From Paenibacillus sp. RC334 (lineage in GTDB: Bacteria > Bacillota > Bacilli > Paenibacillales > Paenibacillaceae), in contig NZ_CP125370.1 of assembly GCF_030034735.1 (NCBI RefSeq), positions 2,976,001 to 3,040,000 on the forward strand: a DNA stretch of 64,000 nt, in the 5' to 3' direction. The notes under the pieces are model-generated. The model was given only the letters and a program-made list of their open reading frames with translations, had not been told where the DNA came from and searched no databases. The position numbers and the translations under genes are program-made. Below, one piece after another: positions 37,771 to 47,446 of this stretch (its first letter is position 1; each line of letters opens with the position of its first letter).

Positions 37771-40700
37771 TTACATAAACTCTACTTTTTTGACATGATC
37801 CATCATCAGCTTCACTTTTTGACTGTCCAGCCTGGACCACTCAAACCCCAGCTCCTGCAAAATACCGTCAGTCTTCTTGTTCATCGTCATGAACAACGTT
37901 TTGCTTGCTCCCTCAAAGAAGACGTTGGAATGAACAAGAATCCTGGCAACCTCCTGCGCTGTCTCCGGTTCATCGTATTTTTCAAACATGTATTCGGTAA
38001 AATCCTCCACTGGCATCGGCTTTACATTTATATCCGCCTGCTTCAAAAGCTTGGCAAAAGATATCATGCTAACCTGATGGCTGTTAAACAGATGATAGGT
38101 TTCGTTGATTAGATTTTTCCGGTCGAATAGGAGTACAACTGCCTTGGCCACCTCATCCACAAAGGAGAAGTTCATGGTTTTATCTTGAATTGCGGGTAAT
38201 CGGCCAAGTTTGATCATCGACTTTACCAACGAATAAAATGCATTATCCGAAATATTTTCCTGGAAGATCCCCGAATTGGAATCAAACACGAGGTTCCCGA
38301 CCCTGAACACATTGGAATCAAGCCCTTCTTCCCTTGCTCTTACAATCTCTTTCTCGGCTTCGAGCTTTGTCATAACGTAATAGTTATCAGAGCTTTGCTC
38401 GACATTGCAATCATATTCAGTGAACATGATGCTGCTCTGGTCTTCTATCCAGCCGCTACCTACGCTGGTGGTGGAAACGAAATTGTAGGTCTTTTTCTTC
38501 CCTGTGCCAGCAAATTTGATCAGTCTTTCGTTCCCTTCCACATTGACCGCCTGAAATTCCGAGTAATGCCCAAAATGCTTCACATTTGCCGCCGAGTTAA
38601 TGATCGCATCAATGCTTCCGGCCAAATCCTCATAGCGCTCCCGGCTCAGTCCAAAGTAGTCCTGGGTTAAGTCTCCACAAAACACGCACACTCTGTCTTC
38701 CCAGGCCTTCTCCCCATCAAGCTCAAGGCCAAAATGGAACTTCAGCTTCGCCCACAGTCTTTCCAGCGCCTCATCGTCACTCGTTCCCCGAACAGGTACA
38801 TACACCTTATATTCCGTATTTTGCAGCAATTGGAACAAAATATGGATTCCCAGATACCCTGTTCCTCCTACCAGCAGAACATTACGGTAGTCAGCCCGTT
38901 CAGAAAGATCGATGTTTTCATAACCCTGATTTTTCTTCCGGTATTCTTTGAGACTCTCGCGCATTTTCCAGACAACACCAGGTACGCCGTTTTCTCCGGA
39001 AGCTGCCACTTCCCGTAAGGCGTACACGAATTGTTTTAATCTGTCTTTGGAATACTTAATGTTATCCGCCAAGGCCCGAATCGTCGGATATTGAAAGATG
39101 TCGTTAATGCCCACTTCAAAATCCAGCGCCAGCCTCGAAACCACCTGAATCGCCTTGATCGAATTGCCACCCAGTCTAAAGAAATGCTCATCAATTCCGA
39201 TCGACTCTATGCCGAGAATCTCCTGCCATACCTTCTGGATTTTCAAATCAACGTCATTTCTTGGGCTGCTGACTGTGTGGTCGCTTCCCTGCCATTCAGG
39301 CTCGGGCAATGCCTTCCTGTCAATTTTCCCGCTCGGAGTCATCGGCATGTCATCCAGCTGCATAAAGCTGGACGGCACCATATAATCAGGCAACTCCTGC
39401 ATAAGCTGTTCCCGCAGCTCTTCCACTCCCGGTTCGCCCTCTGCTGTAAAATACGCCGCCAGATATTTCTCGCCTTGCTTGTCTTCCCTCGCGATCACCG
39501 CTACCTCCCGGACAAGCGGATGCTTCATTAGCTGCGCTTCGATTTCACCCAGCTCAATGCGGAAGCCCCGAATTTTCACCTGATCGTCGATTCTTCCCAA
39601 AAATTCGATATTCCCGTCCGGCAGCCAACGCACCAGATCGCCTGTCCGGTACAGCTTCTCTCCAGCTTCGTAAGGATTCGCCACAAACTTCTCCGCCGTT
39701 AGCTCTGGCCGGTGCAGATATCCCCTGGCCAATCCGTCTCCCGCAATGCACATTTCCCCGGCTGCTCCCAGCGGTAGCAGCTTTTGATGTGTGTCCATAA
39801 TGTAAATTCGAGTATTGGCAATCGGTTTGCCAATCGGTACCGATGGATACCCCATATCCTCTTCCCGGTACCTCCACGCGGTTGCAATTACACTTGATTC
39901 GCTCGGACCATAGGCATTCATATACTTCACGCTGTCCTTCCACCGCGTAACCAGCCCTTTGGTAATCGCTGATCCGCCTGTCACCAGTTTTTTCAGCGTC
40001 GGCAGTCTGTCCGGCTCAATCCCTGCCAGATAAGTAGGCGGAAGCAGTGCAATCGTAATTTGGTTTTCATTCATGAAGCGTGCAAATTCGTTCAGATTAT
40101 TAATAATATCCCGCGAAACCAGATACAGCGTTCCGCCTCCCAGCAAAATCGTGAACACTTCCCAGACCGAGGCATCAAACGAGCTGCTGGCAAACTGCAG
40201 CATCCGGTCCGATCCGTCCACGCCCCATTGTTCCTGGAAGAAATGCTGGAGGTTGATGATTCCCCGGTGTTCTACCATGACCCCTTTGGGTTTCCCCGTA
40301 GATCCCGAGGTATAAATGATATAAGCCAAATCCTCCGGCTTGTTAACAGGCTCCAGATTGGCACGGTCTAGCTCTTTATGCTTCAGGCTTTCGTCATCCA
40401 AATCCATGACTGTCCCGTGATAGGTGAGCTTGTCCCGGAGATGCTTTTGCGTCAGTAAAATGGACGCGCCGCTGTCCTCCAGCATATAGTGAATCCGTTC
40501 CTCCGGATAATTCGGATCTATCGGCAGGTAGGCTCCGCCCGCTTTGAGTGTTCCCAGGATGCCGATGACCATTTCCATGGAACGCTCCGCCATGATGGCA
40601 ACGATATCATCCGGCTTCACTCCCCGCTCTCTCAAGACTGTAGCCAGCCGATTCGCCTGCTCGTTCAGCTCCCGGTAGGTCAGCGTTTGCTCTCCCCAGA

Positions 40701-43700
40701 CCAAAGCCGGATGATCTGCTCTTTGCTCCGCTCGTTCCTCAAACAGTCCCTGAATCGTGTGATCCTTTGGATATTCCGCCTCCGTGCGGTTAAAATCACG
40801 GAGCTGCACGCTGCTCTCTTCCTCCGGTACGATCTCGATATCTTCGATCCTCATCTTTGGACAACGGATGATTTCACGGATGATCATTTTAATCTGCCCG
40901 GCTACCCGCTCCATAAAGCTTCTGTCATAGGCCAAGCTATTGTAGCGGAATTTGATCTGCAGATCGTTCTCAGGCACAACAATGAAATTAAAATCAAAAT
41001 TTGTCTGTTCGGAAACCTTCGTGGACAGTACCCTCAAATCTGTTCCGTGGTCGCCCTGTCCTTTGACAGCTTCCTCTATCGGATAGTTTTCAAAGGCCAG
41101 CAGGTTTTGCACCAATCCGCCTCCATAGGCGGTCCTCGACTGAATTTCCGCCAGCGGATAATAGTGATGCCGCTCCGATGCCCATGCCTCCTGCTGAAGT
41201 TTGGCAACCAGGGCTGAAAAGCTTTCTTCCTTTTCTGCCCGGACTCTGACAGGAATCGTATTGATAAACAGTCCTACCATCTGTTCAACGCCTTGAATTT
41301 CTGCCGGTCTTCCCGAGACAACCGTTCCGAACACCACATCCTGGGTATTGTTGTACCGTTGCAGCAGGATTCCCCATACGGCCTGTATCACCGTACTTAA
41401 CGTGGCGCCACTTTCTCTTGCGATTCCCTCCAAACTCTCCTTCATTTCCCTATTTATCGTAAAATCGTATTCTTCCTGAATGTATCCCGGATGAGCTATA
41501 CCACTTTTGATTTTAGGCAACAGCGCTGGCTGTTCGTACTCTGTCAGATAATTCTCCCAGTAAGCCCCCGTCTCCCGGTCATCCCTTTGTTCCAGCCACT
41601 GGATATATTGACGATAAGGATACACTGTGCCTAATTGCGGTATGCTTCCTTTATGAAGAGCACTGTGAATTTCCAGCAGCTCTTTAAATACAATGCCAAG
41701 ACACCATCCATCTATAATGATATGATGAAAACTCAAAATGAAACGATAGCTGTCGGCATTAATTCTAATCAAGGCAAATCTGATCAGCGGCTCCCGGGTG
41801 AGGTCAAAGCTCTTTTCTCTATCCTTGTCCAAATAGGCTTGGAGATAGTTTTCTTTCTCTTCCTCTGTTAAGAAGGAGATATACTCGAAAAACATTTCAG
41901 CTGGTCTGTCCTCTAAAACGACCTGAACCGGTTTTTCCACCTTCTCATAAACAAAGGCAGTCCGCAAAATATCATGTCTTTGAATCACCTGCTGGAAAGC
42001 ACGTTCAAACAAGCTTCTATCGATTTCGCCCTTCAGACTGATCACTGCTTGTTCAAAATACGCGTGCGAGTTTTGCTCCCTGAGGAAGTGGTAGAGCATT
42101 CCCGACTGCATAGGGGTCAGTGTATAAATATCCGCGATATTGGGCTTAGAGTCCCCCATCGCGCGATATACCTCTTCTACCTCCGCCGTCGTAATGTTGC
42201 TGGAACTTACATCACTGGCTGTCAGTTCCGTATATTCCTGTGATGAGCAATGCTCGATAATTTGCTCCAGATTTCGCTTAAAGCCTTCCGCCACTGTGAT
42301 CAGCGTGGCCTTTTCATATTCGTGCTTGTGATAGGCGAAACTCATCCTTAGTTTTCCATCAGCCACCCTTCCGTTAATGTCCAAGCAGTAAGGTCTTTGC
42401 ATGTCGGGTGAAACCGTCTCATCGGTAAGAACATCGGAGATGGTAAATATGTCGGTATCGATATCCTGGTCAAACTGCCCCAGGTAGTTGAAGCTGATCT
42501 CAGGGTGCAAATTAAACCTTAAGATTTCCTCGTCCCGAGGGAACGTCTGGTATTTTAAAATGCCGTAGCCGATGCCTTTTTGCGGAATGCGCCGGAGGCT
42601 TTCTTTGACGGCTTTAAGCCGGGAAGACACGTCCTTGACACCTGCCATATCCAAAATCACAGGGTATTGGGCGGTAAACCAGCCTACGGTTCTGCTGATA
42701 TCCATATCCTGAATGATTTCTTCACGTCCGTGCCCTTCCAGGTTAACAAGCACCTTGTCTTCTCCTGTCCATTCCCGAATAGCCTCTCCCAATGCCGTCA
42801 AAAGAACATCGTTGATTTCAGTATTGTAAGCCTTATTCACTTCTCTAAGCAGTTTGGCGGTTTGGACTTCATCCAGCACGATTTCGATATGATCGCTATC
42901 CATATATGTTCTGCCATGAACGAGATGATCCTTGGGAATAGGCTTGATTTCATTCTGTTCCAGCGCGGACCAGTATGTGATTTCTTGGAGAAGCTCCCCG
43001 CTGCCGGCATACGTATAAAGTTGTTCAGACCATGCCAGGAAAGAGTCCGTTTTCCCTCTGAATGTGACTTCTTCCCCCTTCTCCGCCTGTCGGTATCCTG
43101 TAGAAATATCCTCAAAAAGAATCCGCCAAGAAATCCCGTCAACCACCAGGTGGTGAATACTTACGCACAGATAGTCACCGTCTTTCGTTTTGAACAAGCC
43201 TGCTTGCATCAGAGGTCCACATTCTAAATCCATGCGGGACTGAAGCAGGGCGGCTTCTTCCTTTACGGAGCTATCATATATATCATCATTTGTAAAATCC
43301 TTTACCTCCAGCGAATATAGTTCGCCTTCCGTGCCCCGGTTGAACAGAACCACCTGTCCCGCCTTCTCACGCACTACAATACGCAAAGCATCATGGTGTT
43401 CCACCAAACGATCGAACACCTTTCTTAACATCCTTTCGTCAAACCCCTGTTTCCTATGTAACAGAACGGACTGGTTGAAGTGATGTTTTGCTGCAAAAGA
43501 CTGCTCAAAAAACCAGCTTTGGATGGGCGTGAGCATGATTTCCCCTGTTACCATTCCTTGAAAAGCAGTATGTTCGACAGATTGTACATAGGCTCTCAAT
43601 TGTTCAATCACAGGATGGTCAAATAGATCCTTCAGTTGCAGCTTTAGCTTATAATCGTGAAGCTTGGACACGATCTGGATGGCTTTAATAGAATCTCCCC

Positions 43701-46692
43701 CCAGATTCAGAAAATGATCCTTAATGCCTACCCGTTCGACTTTCAGGACTTTTTCCCATATTTCAGCCAATATCTCCTCTATTTTGTCTCTCGGAGCTGC
43801 ATATTCCTCCGTTGCATTCACGGTCAGATCGGGCTCGGGCAATGCTTTTCGGTCATTCTTTCCACTCGGAGTCATCGGCATGTCATCCAGCTGCATAAAG
43901 CTGGACGGCACCATATAATCAGGCAGCTCCTGCATAAGCTGTTCCCGCAGCTCTTCCACTCCCGGTTCGCCCTCTGCTGTAAAATACGCCGCCAGATACT
44001 TCTCGCCTTGCTTGTCTTCCCTCGCGATCACCGCTATCTCCCGGACAAGCGGATGCTTCATTAGCTGCGCTTCGATTTCACCCAGCTCAATGCGGAAGCC
44101 CCGAATTTTCACCTGATCGTCGATTCTTCCCAAAAATTCGATATTCCCGTCCGGCAGCCAACGCACCAGATCGCCTGTCCGGTACAGCTTCTCTCCAGCT
44201 TCGTAAGGATTCGCCACAAACTTCTCCGCCGTCAGCTCCGGCCGGTGCAGATATCCCCTGGCCAATCCGTCTCCTGCAATGCACATTTCCCCGGCTGCTC
44301 CCAGCGGTAGCAGCTTTTGATGTGTGTCCATAATGTAAATTCGAGTATTGGCAATCGGTTTGCCAATCGGTACCGATGGATACCCCATATCCTCTTCCCG
44401 GTACGTCCACGCGGTTGCAATTACGCTCGATTCGCTCGGACCATAGGCGTTCATATATTCCACGCTGTCCTTCCACCGCATAACCAGCTCTTTGGTAATC
44501 GATGATCCGCCTGTCACCAGTTTTTTCAGCGTCGGCAGCCTGTCCGGCTCAATCCCTGCCAGATAGGTAGGCGGAAGCAGTGCAATCGTAATTTGGTTTT
44601 CATTCATGAAGCGTGCAAATTCGTTCAGATTATTAATAATATCCCGCGAAACCAGATACAACGTTCCGCCTCCCAGCAAAATCGTGAACATTTCCCAGAC
44701 CGAGGCATCAAACGAGCTGCTGGCAAACTGCAGCATCCGGTCCGATCCGTCCACGCCCCATTGTTCCTGGAAAAATTGCCGGAGGTTGATGATTCCCCGG
44801 TGTTCTACCATGACCCCTTTGGGTTTCCCCGTGGAACCCGAGGTATAGATGATATAAGCCAAATCCGTCGGCTTGTTAACAGGCTCCAGATTGGCACGGT
44901 CTAGTTCTATATGCCTTAGGCTTTCGCCATCCAAATCCATGATCGGTCCGTGATAGGTGAGCTTGTCCCGGAGATGCTTTTGCGTCAGTAAAATGGACGC
45001 TCCGCTGTCCTCCAGCATATAGTGAATCCGTTCCTCCGGATAATTCGGATCTATCGGCAGGTAGGCTCCGCCCGCTTTGAGTGTTCCCAGGATGCCGATG
45101 ACCATTTCCATGGAACGCTCCGCCATGATGGCGATGATATCATCTGGCTTCACTCCCCGCTCTCTCAAGACTGTAGCCAGCTGATTCGCCTGCTCGTTCA
45201 GCTCCCAGTAGGTCAGCGTTTGCTCTCCCCAGACTAAAGCCGGGTGATCTGCTCTTTGCTCCGCTCGTTTCTCAAACAACCCGTGGATCGTTTGATCCTT
45301 CGGATATTCCGCCTCCGTATGGTTAAAACCGCGAACTAGCGTACTCCTTTCTTCCTCTGGCACGATTTCGATTTGCGAAATAAGAGTTTCACTTTGCTCC
45401 ATGACTTGAGCAAATAAATATTCAAAGTGGGAGATAACGTTCTCAATGGGGATGAATCTTTCAAAAGCCTGTATCTGATAGTCAAAATTAACGGCTACAT
45501 CCGCTTCACCTTCTTGTCCCCATATCAGGAGATTGAGTGCATTTCTTTCATGATGATGCGGCATACTTACAATCCGGCTTGCTGCGCCGATCAATGCTTC
45601 TCTCGTTTCCTGTTCTTCGAAAGAAAGCGATATATCAAACAGTTTGCCTTTCTCATTGCTATTCTCGTAAACCGCCCGGTAAATTTCACCGAAAGACATT
45701 TTCTGATGTCGATAGCATTGCATAAGCTCACGTTTGATGCTCTTAATCAGTTCTTTGAAGCTTATATCTTTCTCGGGGCTGATCCGCAGCGGCAGCACGT
45801 TGGCGAAATGTCCCATAGTCTGCTTATATTTCGCTTTGCTCCGATTAAAAACCGGGACGCCGATCACCATTTCGGTCCGATTGCAAATCTTGCTGAAATA
45901 CAGGAACAGTATGCCTAAAAAATAGTGGAACGACGAGCATCCTTCCTCTTTGCAAAATTCAATCATTTGATTGTATAACGCCTTGTTTATAGTTAAGGTT
46001 CGCCGAGCACTCCAAACGGAATCACCGTCACCATCATCGATATCCATGCCTCTGCTAAACAGAGGCTCGGGAATGGTCAGATATTTGTTCTGCCAGAACG
46101 CCCTGTCTTTTAAAAAGGCCGGAGAATTCAGATAATTCTGATTATCGGAAATAAAATCAGCATAGGAATAGACCGTTCTGTTCATTTCGCCAATTCCTTG
46201 CACCAATTTATTGTAATTGTCAAACATTTGACTGATTAAGAGAGCAAATCCCCATCCGTCGATCACCAAATGATGAACTTTAAGTAAAATGAAGTATGTG
46301 TTCGGGGCACCTTTCAACAAAACAAATTGAAAATAGCAGTCCTCTGGTTGAAAAGGTTTTAAAAACTCATTTTTCATCCAGTTGATGCAAAAAGAGTTTG
46401 GGTTTTCCTTCACCGAGAAATCATGAAACGGAACTTCATAGTCAGCTTCCGGCAGAAATGTTAAATAAGGCTCTCCCTTTTTATCAATAAAACGGGCACT
46501 CAGAGAATCATTTTGTCTGATTAACAACTGCATGGACTGGCTAATGATAGCGGTATTCAGGTTTCCTTTAACCTCAACATACCCACCAATATTGTAAATG
46601 GGCTTCCCAGGGTACATGCACTGTTCGAACCATATATCTTTCTGATAGGAACTTAACGGATACTCCTTGACACTTATTACGCTCGTTTGCAT
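37771..46692 (-). CDS. Two-module NRPS, C-A-PCP-E-C-A-PCP-R, reductive release
   Basis: Non-ribosomal peptide synthetase of 2973 residues. Domains: C1 about 10-430 (HHLVIDG, His pair 140-141); A1 about 455-960 (FDASVWE, Asp662); PCP1 with Ser1001 in GGDSI; epimerisation about 1060-1500 (HHLVVDGIS, His 1180-1181, and EGHGRE); C2 about 1530-1970 (HHIIIDGW, 1656-1657); A2 about 1990-2470 (Asp2173); PCP2 with Ser2511 in GGNSI; thioester reductase about 2600-2973 (GGTGYLG, Tyr2772-x3-Lys2776). Pocket residues read DAWLVGAVIK by eye in both A domains, nearest to Leu-like or other hydrophobic codes. The C domain in first position suggests an N-acylated start; E gives a D-residue; the reductase releases aldehyde or alcohol. 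There is no thioesterase, PPTase or exporter gene nearby. Start ATG follows AGGAGGG. Expected product: capped D-,L-dipeptide aldehyde/alcohol; unnamed. Confidence 0.93.
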   Translation of the reverse strand: MQTSVISVKEYPLSSYQKDIWFEQCMYPGKPIYNIGGYVEVKGNLNTAIISQSMQLLIRQNDSLSARFIDKKGEPYLTFLPEADYEVPFHDFSVKENPNSFCINWMKNEFLKPFQPEDCYFQFVLLKGAPNTYFILLKVHHLVIDGWGFALLISQMFDNYNKLVQGIGEMNRTVYSYADFISDNQNYLNSPAFLKDRAFWQNKYLTIPEPLFSRGMDIDDGDGDSVWSARRTLTINKALYNQMIEFCKEEGCSSFHYFLGILFLYFSKICNRTEMVIGVPVFNRSKAKYKQTMGHFANVLPLRISPEKDISFKELIKSIKRELMQCYRHQKMSFGEIYRAVYENSNEKGKLFDISLSFEEQETREALIGAASRIVSMPHHHERNALNLLIWGQEGEADVAVNFDYQIQAFERFIPIENVISHFEYLFAQVMEQSETLISQIEIVPEEERSTLVRGFNHTEAEYPKDQTIHGLFEKRAEQRADHPALVWGEQTLTYWELNEQANQLATVLRERGVKPDDIIAIMAERSMEMVIGILGTLKAGGAYLPIDPNYPEERIHYMLEDSGASILLTQKHLRDKLTYHGPIMDLDGESLRHIELDRANLEPVNKPTDLAYIIYTSGSTGKPKGVMVEHRGIINLRQFFQEQWGVDGSDRMLQFASSSFDASVWEMFTILLGGGTLYLVSRDIINNLNEFARFMNENQITIALLPPTYLAGIEPDRLPTLKKLVTGGSSITKELVMRWKDSVEYMNAYGPSESSVIATAWTYREEDMGYPSVPIGKPIANTRIYIMDTHQKLLPLGAAGEMCIAGDGLARGYLHRPELTAEKFVANPYEAGEKLYRTGDLVRWLPDGNIEFLGRIDDQVKIRGFRIELGEIEAQLMKHPLVREIAVIAREDKQGEKYLAAYFTAEGEPGVEELREQLMQELPDYMVPSSFMQLDDMPMTPSGKNDRKALPEPDLTVNATEEYAAPRDKIEEILAEIWEKVLKVERVGIKDHFLNLGGDSIKAIQIVSKLHDYKLKLQLKDLFDHPVIEQLRAYVQSVEHTAFQGMVTGEIMLTPIQSWFFEQSFAAKHHFNQSVLLHRKQGFDERMLRKVFDRLVEHHDALRIVVREKAGQVVLFNRGTEGELYSLEVKDFTNDDIYDSSVKEEAALLQSRMDLECGPLMQAGLFKTKDGDYLCVSIHHLVVDGISWRILFEDISTGYRQAEKGEEVTFRGKTDSFLAWSEQLYTYAGSGELLQEITYWSALEQNEIKPIPKDHLVHGRTYMDSDHIEIVLDEVQTAKLLREVNKAYNTEINDVLLTALGEAIREWTGEDKVLVNLEGHGREEIIQDMDISRTVGWFTAQYPVILDMAGVKDVSSRLKAVKESLRRIPQKGIGYGILKYQTFPRDEEILRFNLHPEISFNYLGQFDQDIDTDIFTISDVLTDETVSPDMQRPYCLDINGRVADGKLRMSFAYHKHEYEKATLITVAEGFKRNLEQIIEHCSSQEYTELTASDVSSSNITTAEVEEVYRAMGDSKPNIADIYTLTPMQSGMLYHFLREQNSHAYFEQAVISLKGEIDRSLFERAFQQVIQRHDILRTAFVYEKVEKPVQVVLEDRPAEMFFEYISFLTEEEKENYLQAYLDKDREKSFDLTREPLIRFALIRINADSYRFILSFHHIIIDGWCLGIVFKELLEIHSALHKGSIPQLGTVYPYRQYIQWLEQRDDRETGAYWENYLTEYEQPALLPKIKSGIAHPGYIQEEYDFTINREMKESLEGIARESGATLSTVIQAVWGILLQRYNNTQDVVFGTVVSGRPAEIQGVEQMVGLFINTIPVRVRAEKEESFSALVAKLQQEAWASERHHYYPLAEIQSRTAYGGGLVQNLLAFENYPIEEAVKGQGDHGTDLRVLSTKVSEQTNFDFNFIVVPENDLQIKFRYNSLAYDRSFMERVAGQIKMIIREIIRCPKMRIEDIEIVPEEESSVQLRDFNRTEAEYPKDHTIQGLFEERAEQRADHPALVWGEQTLTYRELNEQANRLATVLRERGVKPDDIVAIMAERSMEMVIGILGTLKAGGAYLPIDPNYPEERIHYMLEDSGASILLTQKHLRDKLTYHGTVMDLDDESLKHKELDRANLEPVNKPEDLAYIIYTSGSTGKPKGVMVEHRGIINLQHFFQEQWGVDGSDRMLQFASSSFDASVWEVFTILLGGGTLYLVSRDIINNLNEFARFMNENQITIALLPPTYLAGIEPDRLPTLKKLVTGGSAITKGLVTRWKDSVKYMNAYGPSESSVIATAWRYREEDMGYPSVPIGKPIANTRIYIMDTHQKLLPLGAAGEMCIAGDGLARGYLHRPELTAEKFVANPYEAGEKLYRTGDLVRWLPDGNIEFLGRIDDQVKIRGFRIELGEIEAQLMKHPLVREVAVIAREDKQGEKYLAAYFTAEGEPGVEELREQLMQELPDYMVPSSFMQLDDMPMTPSGKIDRKALPEPEWQGSDHTVSSPRNDVDLKIQKVWQEILGIESIGIDEHFFRLGGNSIKAIQVVSRLALDFEVGINDIFQYPTIRALADNIKYSKDRLKQFVYALREVAASGENGVPGVVWKMRESLKEYRKKNQGYENIDLSERADYRNVLLVGGTGYLGIHILFQLLQNTEYKVYVPVRGTSDDEALERLWAKLKFHFGLELDGEKAWEDRVCVFCGDLTQDYFGLSRERYEDLAGSIDAIINSAANVKHFGHYSEFQAVNVEGNERLIKFAGTGKKKTYNFVSTTSVGSGWIEDQSSIMFTEYDCNVEQSSDNYYVMTKLEAEKEIVRAREEGLDSNVFRVGNLVFDSNSGIFQENISDNAFYSLVKSMIKLGRLPAIQDKTMNFSFVDEVAKAVVLLFDRKNLINETYHLFNSHQVSMISFAKLLKQADINVKPMPVEDFTEYMFEKYDEPETAQEVARILVHSNVFFEGASKTLFMTMNKKTDGILQELGFEWSRLDSQKVKLMMDHVKKVEFM
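39298..40795 (-). repeat. Internal direct repeat of the NRPS, copy in A2
   Basis: About 1.5 kb of the second adenylation domain is nearly identical, base for base, to 43831-45328 of the first, at an offset of 4533 bases (1511 codons). Synonymous positions match too over long stretches. Boundaries are approximate. Confidence 0.9.
43831..45328 (-). repeat. Internal direct repeat of the NRPS, copy in A1
   Basis: Partner of the repeat in A2. Differences cluster at the ends and at scattered single bases, as expected from recent duplication or gene conversion. A short-read assembly could collapse or mis-join these copies. Confidence 0.9.
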
Positions 46693-46766
46693 AAAATTCC
46701 CTCCTGTTGTTAATCATTTCATGCGTTCTACTCCGTATGCCCAGTCATTTCCCGCTACAAATAAAA

Positions 46767-46815
46767 GAAGCCTGTTCCCATATAAAAGCACAGGAACAGA
46801 CAGCAGACTTCACCC
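46767..46815 (-). promoter_or_regulatory. Terminator-like hairpin in NRPS leader (possible attenuator)
   Basis: Minus strand forms GAAG ... CTGTTCC / GGAACAG-G-CTTC with an inner loop, followed by TTTTATTT, about 75 bases upstream of the NRPS start. That is the shape of a rho-independent terminator inside a leader, so expression may be controlled by read-through. No T-box sequence is visible. Confidence 0.5.
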
Positions 46816-47126
46816 GGTTGTGCCAAAAAAAGTAAGTATGATCTGTCGCTGTATCCACACCTTTAGGTTCCTTAGCACCAAAATGCAGCAAGCTTTGTTA
46901 TCAGTTCGGTTGAATTTTCGAAACGTTTTATTTTTATAAATATTCACAATACGTTGTTAGATGCTGATTAAAACATTATATCGAGCCACTAAATTCCTCT
47001 CATCCCCCCTCCCAAGATTCAGAGATACCAACCTGCACAACTTTAGCGGCTTAGCTTTTCTAAATGATGGATATGTGATCCGCCTAGTATACACCCTAAT
47101 ATTGATACATATATCAAATTAATTGT

Positions 47127-47155
47127 ACAATATGAAAAATATCTCATTTTGTCAA
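47127..47155 (-). promoter_or_regulatory. Sigma-A promoter candidate of the NRPS operon
   Basis: Minus strand: -35 TTGACA (47150-47155), 17-base spacer, -10 TATTGT (47127-47132). It lies about 430 bases upstream of the NRPS start in an AT-rich stretch. A perfect -35 and ideal spacing make it the best promoter in this region. Confidence 0.6.
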
Positions 47156-47385
47156 TTAGTTCTAAGTATTTAATATCTGTGTTTTCACAAGCGACATTCT
47201 ATGAGGTTACGACAAAAATGACGTTCCAAAGCTTCTCTCGCATTCGACGTTTCGCCGAAATATAGCGACGTGAGTGTACACGGGGAGTGACTGACAGTTG
47301 GAGTGTAACTTCGGAAGAGTAAAACGTGCCTTTTCCAACATTTTTAGGAGAAAGCCAAAATCAAACCAGGAAAACAAAAGGGACC

Positions 47386-47426
47386 CCTCCACAACTGATT
47401 AAGAACAGGTAAGCTTACTGCGGAGG
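47386..47426 (-). terminator. Probable terminator after the aldo/keto reductase
   Basis: On the minus strand CCTCC-(g)-CA pairs with TG-(t)-GGAGG, followed after GGTCCC by TTTTGTTTT. It lies about 20 bases after the reductase stop, separating it from the NRPS leader. Confidence 0.5.
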
Positions 47427-47446
47427 ATATATCCAAGGGCTAACGA

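Larger units (their letters stand above)
46693..47385. other. Long leader of the NRPS operon
   Basis: About 700 bases without a credible gene. On the minus strand from right to left it holds a possible old gene remnant (47190-47345), a sigma-A-like promoter (47127-47155), a long AT-rich leader of about 430 bases, and a terminator-like hairpin near the start codon (46767-46815). A 61-codon frame at 47207-47392 has no ribosome-binding site. Confidence 0.6.

Noticed and set aside
37771-46692. Pyrazinone (aureusimine-like) product for the NRPS
   Set aside because: Such products need a free amine at the first residue; here an extra N-terminal C domain and an E domain argue for a capped D-residue. 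Not fully excluded.
46767-46900. T-box riboswitch in the NRPS leader
   Set aside because: A GGCAC and GGGTG are present but in the wrong order; the conserved T-box sequence and specifier loop are not seen.
47207-47392. Small protein of 61 residues on the minus strand
   Set aside because: No ribosome-binding site, overlaps the reductase terminator, no recognisable similarity.
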